Source of the DNA: Rhodococcus qingshengii JCM 15477
GTDB taxonomy: Bacteria > Actinomycetota > Actinomycetes > Mycobacteriales > Mycobacteriaceae
Assembly (NCBI RefSeq): GCF_023221595.1
Contig: NZ_CP096565.1
Span: 1 to 64,000, forward strand
Direction of reading: 5' to 3'
DNA length: 64,000 nucleotides
Below are positions 57,611 through 64,000 of the stretch, piece by piece. Both the position numbers and the translations under genes were made by a program. The notes beneath the pieces are model-generated. The model did no database searches. It was not told where the DNA came from and saw only the letters and a program-made list of their open reading frames with translations. The stretch's first letter is position 1; every line of letters begins with the position of its first letter.

Positions 57611-59247
57611 TGCAGATTCCGATAGTTCGCTACAAGCGCTCGGCCTTGCACGCTGAGTCCGTTCTCAAACATCTCGCTAATTTCTTCTTCAGTATGGTTC
57701 TTCGCGAGCATTCGTAGAGTACCTTGATAATCAGTGGCACTGTTGTCGAGCGAGAAGACATGCCTTGTGATGGAACCGATATTCTCTGCAAATGTTTCGA
57801 TTTCGGGTTGCCGGAGAGTCGCGGGACCGCCGTCACGTTCGAGGATGCGCACAAATTGCGACGGCATTTCTTGCACAACTACTGGACTGTGTGTCGCGAT
57901 AATTGCAAATGAGTTGCTTTCTGCTAGTAGCAACTGGATCGCGCGAAGCAATGCCGCAACCAAGGGCGGGTGCAGGTGTGTCTCTGGCTCGTCGATTAGA
58001 ACTAGAGATCGGGTACGAAGACGAGTAGCGAGTTGAGTGACAATGTTCAAAACAATTTTATGGCCCGTGCTGAGTTCTTCGAAGGCTGCTATCGCCTCGA
58101 TTTGATTTATCCCATCGCCCAGTTTCGTCAGATCGATTCCAGCCTGTCCAAAAGATGGTTCGCGGGCAAGGGCTTGAAACGCCGAAATCAAGTATTCGCG
58201 AGTTTCCAGCCGCCCGATTGCATTTAGCGCCTCCATGAATTCGGACTGAATCTCGTCGATTGATTTCAACTCAAAATTTTCATTCTCCATGCTTGTCTGG
58301 CGGCGCAGCCCGCAGTACACGTATCCGAACGCGACATTCGAGGCACTATTCGAATTTTTATCCCCCACGCCAAGAATGCTTTCTGGCGTTTTAAATGTGT
58401 CGAAGGCGCTGTAGGAGATGGCTACGACTGCACCGAAGGTTGTGTCGGTGCCCGATATTTCAGACTTATTGGAGCCTGCATCACCTCGGCCACTGCTTGC
58501 TGCGAGCGCGAGATCGGCGAGCAAAGTAGTTTTTCCCACTCCGTTGTATCCGATCAGGACGTTGCTTCGCCCCGGTAGATCTCTTGAGTCGTCAAACTCG
58601 AATGGCAGCAGACTTGTCGATCCTTCTCTGCGCCATTCGAATTGGAATGACATTCGATCCGTACTTAGCTTATTTCCATGAAGGAGTTCCCTTCCCGCCT
58701 TAAGGTTATTTACTGCCTCACCAAATCGCAGTAAAGACGTATTCCACCCCGCCTGCCCTTCGAACGCTTCTTCGATCACAGGGTCATAGGCCGCATCTCT
58801 AAGTGCAACCAAGTAGCTATGCCTTAGGTCCCGAGGGATCTTCATCAGTTGCTCGTAGTACTCAATACTTTGCCCTATTGAACAGAAGTCATCATTAAGA
58901 TTTTCAAATAGCGGCGAAAGTTTGGGGCGACTACCCTCCTGATTTCGCTGGAGGATCTTAACATTCCCGAGCTTGAAATCTTCGTCGGACCCACTTGTAC
59001 GAAGCGAAGCGGAGTACATGGTTTTGAAACCGAAGTCGTCCCAGTTATCTTCCCAAAGCCACACGTAGGGAGGCTCGGGTAACGGACCAGGTCGCGAGTC
59101 CAAGACGAATTTCAGCTGACCATTCTGTCGTTGCACCCCCATAGGGTATCTGGCCCGGGCGAGTAGCACCGCTAGATGCTCAGGAATCCTCGGCGGAGCC
59201 CTGAGCGCCTTTCTGCGGCTTTGGGTGTGCGTTTTGACCCTCGTCAT
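57607..59247 (-). CDS. ptuA-like: AAA ATPase of a Septu-like defence pair (PtuA-like)
   Basis: 546 aa from the ATG at 59247 (weak RBS; M at 59142 is an alternative); the longer frame beyond is a shadow of the resolvase region. Walker A LIGYNGVGKTTLL (about 231-243), ABC-type signature region FEELSTGHKIVLN, Walker B LVLIDEPETHLHP, and the switch IIATHSPVVVQE: the OLD/SMC-like AAA15 layout of PtuA. Low-GC codon use marks recent arrival. A retron or other partner gene is not present. Confidence 0.8.
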   Translation of the reverse strand: MTRVKTHTQSRRKALRAPPRIPEHLAVLLARARYPMGVQRQNGQLKFVLDSRPGPLPEPPYVWLWEDNWDDFGFKTMYSASLRTSGSDEDFKLGNVKILQRNQEGSRPKLSPLFENLNDDFCSIGQSIEYYEQLMKIPRDLRHSYLVALRDAAYDPVIEEAFEGQAGWNTSLLRFGEAVNNLKAGRELLHGNKLSTDRMSFQFEWRREGSTSLLPFEFDDSRDLPGRSNVLIGYNGVGKTTLLADLALAASSGRGDAGSNKSEISGTDTTFGAVVAISYSAFDTFKTPESILGVGDKNSNSASNVAFGYVYCGLRRQTSMENENFELKSIDEIQSEFMEALNAIGRLETREYLISAFQALAREPSFGQAGIDLTKLGDGINQIEAIAAFEELSTGHKIVLNIVTQLATRLRTRSLVLIDEPETHLHPPLVAALLRAIQLLLAESNSFAIIATHSPVVVQEMPSQFVRILERDGGPATLRQPEIETFAENIGSITRHVFSLDNSATDYQGTLRMLAKNHTEEEISEMFENGLSVQGRALVANYRNLQ

Positions 59248-59299
59248 ACCGGACGGTGAAGATCGGGCGTCTGGGTGCGACTGACGTGGCGAAATTTCG

Positions 59300-59388
59300 T
59301 ACCGAAACGTCCAATTTTGGTGTCCGTTGGATTTGTCCGTTATGGCATAGGCTCTAGTGGACAATTCGTGTTCGGCAGTGGGGGTGGC
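59300..59388. promoter_or_regulatory. Putative res/promoter region of the resolvase gene
   Basis: Direct repeats TGTCCGTT at 59321-59328 and 59334-59341, and related GTCCAATT (59309-59316) and GGACAATT (59363-59370). Serine resolvases act at res sites beside their own gene, made of such short repeated subsites. Spacing is not yet matched to a known res layout. Confidence 0.4.
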
Positions 59389-59994
59389 GTGAAAATCGGG
59401 TATGCGCGGTGCAGTACGGTCCGGCAAGACACGGCGGTTCAGGTTGATCTTCTGGCGAAGGCCGGGGTGGATCGTGACATGGTCTATGTCGATCATGGTG
59501 TCAGTGGCCGGCAGGCTCGCCGGCCGGGTTTGGATAATGCGATCAACGCGGCTCGGGCCGGCGACGTGTTTTGTGTGACGAAGCTCGATCGGCTGTCTCG
59601 CTCGGCGAAGGATTTGCATGAGACGGTGGAGCGGATCGCGGAGAAGGGTGTGTCGCTGTCGATTGATGGTCAGGTGTACGACCCGGCTGATCCGATGGGG
59701 AAGATGTTCATTGGCATTCTTGCGTTGATGGCGGAGTTCGAGTCGGATCTGATTCGTTCCCGCACTCGTGATGCTGTTGCCGCCGCGACAGCTGCTGGGA
59801 AGATGAAAGGTAGGCCGCACAAGCTCTCGCCCGAGGAGCGTGCGTACCTACTGCAAATTTATGAGACGGGCCAGTTCAAGATCGAAACACTATGTAAGAA
59901 CACGGGTTTGAAGCGTTCGTCGTTGTATACCAATATCCAGCTTGCGCGGATCGAGCGGGAAGCTAGCGGCCGGACCCCTCGGGTCGAGAACTGA
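59389..59994 (+). CDS. Serine recombinase (Tn3-type resolvase/invertase)
   Basis: 201 aa from the GTG at 59389; upstream frame is leader. Catalytic domain: KIGYARCSTVRQDT (nucleophile Ser9), VTKLDRLSRSAKDL, GKMFIGILALMAEFESDLI with the usual R-x-R-T. C-terminal HTH: RAYLLQIYETGQFKIETLCKNTGLKRSSLYTN. Small resolvase size. No Tn3 transposase nearby, so it may serve plasmid multimer resolution or be left from a transposon. Confidence 0.9.
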   Translation: MKIGYARCSTVRQDTAVQVDLLAKAGVDRDMVYVDHGVSGRQARRPGLDNAINAARAGDVFCVTKLDRLSRSAKDLHETVERIAEKGVSLSIDGQVYDPADPMGKMFIGILALMAEFESDLIRSRTRDAVAAATAAGKMKGRPHKLSPEERAYLLQIYETGQFKIETLCKNTGLKRSSLYTNIQLARIEREASGRTPRVEN

Positions 59995-60019
59995 GCTCGA
60001 AAGTGGGATCCGGCCGCTA
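59964..60019 (+). terminator. Inverted repeat after the resolvase gene
   Basis: TAGCGGCCGGA (59964-59974) and TCCGGCCGCTA (60009-60019), perfect 11 bp, overlapping the last codons of the resolvase. Long loop and no T-run: could be a terminator or a recombination subsite. Confidence 0.45.
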
Positions 60020-60104
60020 AGTCAATGGTGCAGATGTTGTCGGTCTAGTTGTCCCTCAAGCAATTTCGACCAGTTGATATTGAGGTCGACACCCGTATTT
60101 TAGA

Positions 60105-60470
60105 TCAGGCGGGCGTGAAGGCATTGCGCAACTGCGCTGTTACCACGCCTTCGAGACAGGTTGCGAGGTCGATGTCTTCTCGCAGGGTTGCTGATGCGTT
60201 GGCTGCTCCGACGGTGCCAGCGCACAGGTTCCATGCGAGTCGGTGCGCGGTGGGGGTGTCGGTGAGTTCTCCGTCGGTGATGGAGTTTTCGACGATGTCA
60301 CTGATCGCGTCAACCCAGTGCGCGAAGGCTGCGCCGTTGACGACGGTGGGTTCGAGGGTGAGTTTCATTCCTGCGCAAAGGTTGGCGTTCTCGGCAACCA
60401 GGGCCATTGGGATGATCGCAAGGGCAGCCGCAATGGCAGGTACGAGTGGACTGTTACCGAAGCCCACCAC
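60105..60470 (-). CDS. Hypothetical secreted or membrane-associated protein
   Basis: 121 aa; GTG start. N-terminal hydrophobic stretch LVPAIAAALAIIPMALVAEN looks like a signal peptide, followed by a helical domain with three Cys. Family not recognised. No RBS clearer than GGGG at a distance. Confidence 0.4.
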   Translation of the reverse strand: MVGFGNSPLVPAIAAALAIIPMALVAENANLCAGMKLTLEPTVVNGAAFAHWVDAISDIVENSITDGELTDTPTAHRLAWNLCAGTVGAANASATLREDIDLATCLEGVVTAQLRNAFTPA

Positions 60471-60562
60471 AGGTCATACCCCGGATCTTCAACTGGTTGT
60501 CGGCACGTGTCTCTACAGTCAACTCGGGTAACAGTCCGGATCGAGTGTCAGGAGCAGGGCCG

Positions 60563-61189
60563 ATGACGTTCGTCAACGATGCTCCATCCCCGCTGCCCGG
60601 CATGCCCGACAGCGCTCCCGCGCTGCGGGCGTTCCAGATGACGTTGATCGGGCAGCCCCAGCCTGTACGCATTCCGGAGCGTCTGTGGCGTTCTTGGCTC
60701 GACAATCCTGCCGTCGTTTCTCGTTTCGAGTCCAAGCGATTCCGACGCCGCCGGGAGCAGTGCTGGCCGTGGATCGGCGGTGTGTCTTCGACCGGGCATG
60801 GTTCCTTCCGGGCGGCGAGTCTGCCTGGGCCGTCCCGCCGCGGGACCGTGCCGGCGCATTTGTTCGCCTACCAACTCGAAGACGGTGTCATCTCGAGGTT
60901 GGGCTGGTCCAACACCGACGACGCGGTGCTGTGCCACCAATGCGACTTCGCCGGCTGCACCAACCCGGCACACATGCAGTTGGGAACCAATCGCAGCAAC
61001 CGCAGCGAATACGAGCTCCGGCGACGCAACATCGCCAGCCCACTCGCCGACGTTCGAGGACCCGCGGGTCGCACTCGCGCCATTGCCACCGCGATCCGTA
61101 CCGGGATCGAACAAAACGTAGGAGTCGACGTCATCGAAGAGCGCATCGCTGCGGCCGAGGCTGCAGGACGTCCGCTCTCGCTCTGGTAG
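60563..61189 (+). CDS. HNH endonuclease-like protein
   Basis: 208 aa from the ATG at 60563 (AGGAGCAGGG upstream). HNH fold of the phage type: CWPWIGGVSSTGHGSF, then PAHLFAYQL, VLCHQCDFAGCTNPAHMQLGTNRSN with the zinc Cys and catalytic His. Resembles HNH proteins of actinophages and mobile elements; may be a homing-type nuclease. C-terminal helix EERIAAAEAAGRPL. Confidence 0.75.
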   Translation: MTFVNDAPSPLPGMPDSAPALRAFQMTLIGQPQPVRIPERLWRSWLDNPAVVSRFESKRFRRRREQCWPWIGGVSSTGHGSFRAASLPGPSRRGTVPAHLFAYQLEDGVISRLGWSNTDDAVLCHQCDFAGCTNPAHMQLGTNRSNRSEYELRRRNIASPLADVRGPAGRTRAIATAIRTGIEQNVGVDVIEERIAAAEAAGRPLSLW

Positions 61190-61317
61190 CGAATATTGCC
61201 ATTCGATACTGACGATGCACGTTCAATGTGGGTGTATTTCGTTGCGGTGCAGCGACTTTCATCCACAAAATGACATAATATAGGTTATCGGCGAACAAGA
61301 AGGTCGAGTTCAACTAG

Positions 61318-62601
61318 ATGAGAGAACTCGTCCCATTGGATCTCAAGCGAAACTGCTGCCTGTGGCCGGTGACGACTTGCTGCCGGACGGTGGCCCACGA
61401 GCCTGATCCCCAGATCGACATCGGTTTATGCAAACAGATGAGAGATTCTCGCGCTACACTTGCGTTCATGCAGAGTGTTCCAGGTCGGCTGCCAGAGTTC
61501 CTGTCGAACGGCGTCGTCGGGCTGCTGCGACCCGAGGACCGAGTCTTTGAGGCGATGCTCGATGGCTGGCGAGCGCAAATGCTGGCCCGTGGGCTCGGTG
61601 TGCCGTTCATTCGGTCCTCGTGCGGCCTGGTCTCTCGGTTCCAGGAGCACTCCAACGAGTATCCGTGGGGCTGGCAGCCGATCCATGTCGATGAGTTCCT
61701 GGCTGATCGACGAACCGGGCCGAAAGCCGTCTCGGTGTCGACGCTGCGCGCGAACGCTGGCACGATCAGGTCCTTCTGCTATTACGTCACTGACGAAAGG
61801 TATGGGTGGGCTGCGTTCTGCAGCAAAGTATTTGACGACGTTCCCGCCCAAGTCGTGTTCGAGTGGAACACGCCGCGCCACAAGACCGATGACGCCATCC
61901 CAGCGGACCGGCGCAGCTTCACTCAGACCGAGTTGCAGACATTCTTCGACACCTGCGATGACCTCGTCGATCAAGAGTTCGCCAAGGGCTCGAAGCGCTG
62001 GCTCCCACTGATGCGAGACTCCACCGCGTTCAAGGTGTGCTACGCCTACGGTTTGCGCCGTCGGGAACTTTCCATGCTCGACTACCACGACTTCGGCCCA
62101 AATCCGCACGTAGACAAGTACGGCCGCTATGGCGCCGTTCAGATCCGCTACGCCAAAGGCATGTCGGGGTCAGGACCGCGCCGTCGCACTGTTCTCACGG
62201 TGCCTGAGTTTGACTGGGTGGTCGATCTTCTCGATCACTGGCTCTCGCCGCAGGGTCGCGAACAGTTCGCCACTGCGGACCGCTCGGCCTCGTTGTGGCC
62301 GTCGGAACGGGCTGGCGCCACGGGCATCCGCAACTTCAATCGCACCTTCACTGCGGTCCGCGAACTGGCTGGGCTACCGACAGAGTTGAAGATGCACTGC
62401 CTGCGCCACTCCTACGTCACTCATCTCCTCGAGGCCGGATACGATCCTATGTTTGTCCAGCAGCAAGTTGGCCACGCCTACTCATCCACCACCGCGCTCT
62501 ACACCTCAGTCTCGGCAGACTTCAAACAAAAGACCATCCAACGGATGATCCAGCAACGAATCGTCACACGTGACGAAAGAAGGACCGGGAAGGACACGTG
62601 A
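61318..62601 (+). CDS. Tyrosine recombinase, first gene of a second recombinase cassette
   Basis: 427 aa; the longest start (61318, AAGG at a distance) is given, but ATG 61438 or 61468 is possible. Core-binding domain about 65-170, Box I YGLRRRELSMLD, MHCLRHSYVTHLLEAG, VGHAYSSTTALYTSVS (Tyr). GTGA overlap with an HTH gene. The cassette tyrosine recombinase, XRE protein, Cys-rich third protein is found in actinobacterial transposon-like elements (from memory). Confidence 0.8.
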   Translation: MRELVPLDLKRNCCLWPVTTCCRTVAHEPDPQIDIGLCKQMRDSRATLAFMQSVPGRLPEFLSNGVVGLLRPEDRVFEAMLDGWRAQMLARGLGVPFIRSSCGLVSRFQEHSNEYPWGWQPIHVDEFLADRRTGPKAVSVSTLRANAGTIRSFCYYVTDERYGWAAFCSKVFDDVPAQVVFEWNTPRHKTDDAIPADRRSFTQTELQTFFDTCDDLVDQEFAKGSKRWLPLMRDSTAFKVCYAYGLRRRELSMLDYHDFGPNPHVDKYGRYGAVQIRYAKGMSGSGPRRRTVLTVPEFDWVVDLLDHWLSPQGREQFATADRSASLWPSERAGATGIRNFNRTFTAVRELAGLPTELKMHCLRHSYVTHLLEAGYDPMFVQQQVGHAYSSTTALYTSVSADFKQKTIQRMIQQRIVTRDERRTGKDT

Positions 62602-62963
62602 GCGAGCAACGCCGAATCGGCTATCGCTGGAATCTCCGCCAACGAATGGCCGATCACAACCTCTGGAAGACAACGGAACTCATCCCGCTTCTCAAGTCCC
62701 GCGGAATCAACCTATCAAACGCACAAGTGCACCGATTGGTGACAGGCACACCCGAGCGGATCCCTGCGCGCACCTTCGCCGCGCTGTGCGACATCCTTGA
62801 ATGCACACCCAACGATCTCTTCGAACCATATGTCGAGATCCGAGCTGCGGCCACGGCCGACGCACCGGCCAACCCGGCCGACCTAGGCATCAGCGACAAG
62901 CGCTCGGTTGCCCGCCGGATCCGAGTCGTCCGTAGCGATGATGACGATGGCAAGACCACGTAA
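62598..62963 (+). CDS. XRE-like helix-turn-helix protein of the recombinase cassette
   Basis: 121 aa; GTG overlapping the recombinase stop. HTH block WNLRQRMADHNLWKTTELIPLLKSRGINLSNAQVHRLVTG and FAALCDILECTPNDLFEP match the small YozG/HTH_26-type regulators. Acidic C-terminal tail. Acts with the recombinase as accessory or repressor. Confidence 0.8.
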   Translation: MSEQRRIGYRWNLRQRMADHNLWKTTELIPLLKSRGINLSNAQVHRLVTGTPERIPARTFAALCDILECTPNDLFEPYVEIRAAATADAPANPADLGISDKRSVARRIRVVRSDDDDGKTT

Positions 62964-63873
62964 ACCTGAAGACCCACAACGGTGGGAAGTTCCATGCGAT
63001 CGCTGCGGTGAGCACAGAGAATGTGTCGTCACCTGGCAGGGCCTCGGAGTGTGCGGTTACTGCTACCAAGCAGCCAAACGAACTCGAGGCGTATGCGCGT
63101 GCGGTCACGACGGGGTGTTGCCGGGAATCATCAACGGCCAGCAGGCGTGCCGCAAATGCGCGGGCATAAAACTCAACGTCGACTGCGTTGAGTGCGGCGC
63201 CGAGGAAGAACTGTACGCACAGGGATGCTGCTGGCGATGCGTCCTGAGGGCGACCGTCGACCGACTACTGACGAATCCAGAGACTGCTAGCATCAACGAC
63301 GAACTGAAACCCTTTGCAGCTGCCCTGAAGTCGATGAAACGGGCCAACAGCGGTCTGACCTGGATCAACCAGGAACATGTCACAGCGTTCCTCACCGAGC
63401 TGGCCCGCACACCGCTCGTTTCCCACGACGTCATCGACCAACTCCCCCGATCGCGCACCCGAGAATACGTCCGAGAACTCCTGGTCACCCACCAGATCCT
63501 GCCGCCCAGAGACGGACTACTCCACCGCTACATCGACTGGTCCGATGAAGCCCTCGACCGGCTGAAGTCGTCCGAGCACCGGGAAGTCGCGACCCGGTAC
63601 ATTCGTTGGCATCACCTGCGGCAGATGTATTGCATGGAGTCGGTGTCACACGGCACGTTCCTGCGGTCGAAGCAAACCGTTTCCGTCACAATCGAATTCC
63701 TCAACTGGCTCACCGACCGGGACATCTCGATCGACGATCTATCCCAAGCGGATCTGGACGCGTGGCAGGCCGAAGGCCCGAGCACGCGAGAGTTCGCCAT
63801 CCGGTTCCTCGCGTGGGCAGTCAAGACAAAGCTGGTCGCTCGGGTGTCAATGGCCACGAAGTTCTCCCCGTAG
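62938..63873 (+). CDS. Cys-rich recombinase-cassette protein, 3'-truncated
   Basis: 311 aa, overlapping the HTH gene. Four zinc-knuckle pairs in the first 110 residues: CDRCGEH, CGYCYQ, CACG/CRKC, CVEC/CWRC. The rest is a helical core-binding-like domain with FLNWLTDRDISIDDLSQADLDAW, as seen in the N-terminal half of tyrosine recombinases. No catalytic box follows: the frame stops inside the first terminal repeat of an IS21-like end, which supplies its last residues. It is very probably a truncated gene. Confidence 0.7.
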   Translation: MMTMARPRKPEDPQRWEVPCDRCGEHRECVVTWQGLGVCGYCYQAAKRTRGVCACGHDGVLPGIINGQQACRKCAGIKLNVDCVECGAEEELYAQGCCWRCVLRATVDRLLTNPETASINDELKPFAAALKSMKRANSGLTWINQEHVTAFLTELARTPLVSHDVIDQLPRSRTREYVRELLVTHQILPPRDGLLHRYIDWSDEALDRLKSSEHREVATRYIRWHHLRQMYCMESVSHGTFLRSKQTVSVTIEFLNWLTDRDISIDDLSQADLDAWQAEGPSTREFAIRFLAWAVKTKLVARVSMATKFSP

Positions 63874-64000
63874 GCGGCCAGTAGTTCTCCCCGCTGGTGG
63901 CCACGGGTTCTCCCCGGTGGCGGCCAGTTGTTTTTCCCCACCCGCTTTCTGATTTGGGTTAGCTGAAGGGCTTCACCCCCTTGCCGGTGGTGGCTTCGGT
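63845..64000. mobile_element. End of an IS21-like insertion sequence (continues beyond the window)
   Basis: Four repeats beginning GGCCA at 63852, 63876, 63899 and 63922 (spacing 24, 23, 23), each with GTTCTCCCC or GTTTTTCCCC after a few bases. The boundary is likely TGTCAATGGCCA at 63845. IS21-family elements carry multiple terminal repeats of this kind. The transposase genes would be to the right. Confidence 0.6.

Noticed and set aside
59250..59820. Minus-strand extension of the PtuA-like frame through the resolvase gene
   Set aside because: Low-complexity Arg/Pro shadow opposite a well-supported serine recombinase.
63852..63942. Four short regularly spaced repeats that could suggest a CRISPR array
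   Set aside because: Spacing of 23-24 nt leaves no spacers; the pattern fits IS21-type terminal repeats.

Overview
The window looks like part of a large conjugative plasmid (or a plasmid-like integrative element) of a high-GC actinomycete, most probably Rhodococcus or a close relative in the Mycobacteriales. The grounds are the codon bias, frequent GTG/TTG starts with 4-nt ATGA/GTGA overlaps, a cutinase and an M23-NlpC hydrolase inside the transfer operon, a mycobacterial-type SOS box (TCGAAC-N4-GTTCGA) and an NrdH-redoxin. No rRNA, tRNA, CRISPR array or core housekeeping operon was seen. The species call is inference.

Layout. (1) 0.1-4.6 kb: a PAS-like protein, a probable replication initiator (minus strand), a ribbon-helix-helix and a double-HTH regulator, then about 1 kb with little coding but a strong terminator. 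(2) 4.6-24.3 kb: one long plus-strand type IV secretion operon: secreted and membrane-anchored accessory proteins, two MinD-like P-loop proteins that lack the Walker lysines, cutinase, M23/NlpC wall hydrolase, two VirB2/VirB3-like small membrane proteins, two related VirB8-like proteins, VirB6-like protein, a VirB4 split in two genes, VirD4 coupling protein, DUF4913 and coiled-coil proteins. A perfect 15-bp hairpin closes it. (3) 24.4-30.0 kb: defence cargo, with a Shedu-like nuclease, a zinc-ribbon protein of unknown role and a 974-aa SEFIR-STAND protein. (4) 30.1-32.8 kb: MOBP relaxase, MobC-like protein and a candidate oriT with an RP4-like nick site. (5) 32.8-47 kb: the predicted leading region, with a CPBP protease, DUF4192, ArdC-like antirestriction protein, VbhA/Fic pair, DnaB-N-only protein, NrdH, ParB-like protein, several small proteins and an IS110 insertion. 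(6) 47-51.4 kb: a SUKH protein and DNA-repair-type genes (ImuA-like under a perfect SOS box, SRAP, truncated ligase, DinB-fold protein). (7) 51.8-64 kb: a two-gene tyrosine recombinase operon, a Septu-like HNH/ATPase pair on AT-richer DNA, a serine resolvase, an HNH protein, and a second tyrosine recombinase cassette whose last gene is cut by the end of an IS21-like element.

Most notable observation: three diverged copies of a roughly 285-bp non-coding repeat (35.5, 37.7 and 46.6 kb) each lie just 5' of a minus-strand leading-region operon (DUF4192; ArdC; small Cys protein to ParB). Each keeps an inverted repeat at the same place although its sequence has changed. The predicted nick orientation makes the plus strand the transferred strand, so these operons would be transcribed from the incoming single strand. 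The repeats are therefore candidates for an actinobacterial counterpart of the F-plasmid single-strand promoters (Frpo). A second, smaller module with a covarying hairpin sits inside two of the same operons. These functional readings are inference from position and structure.
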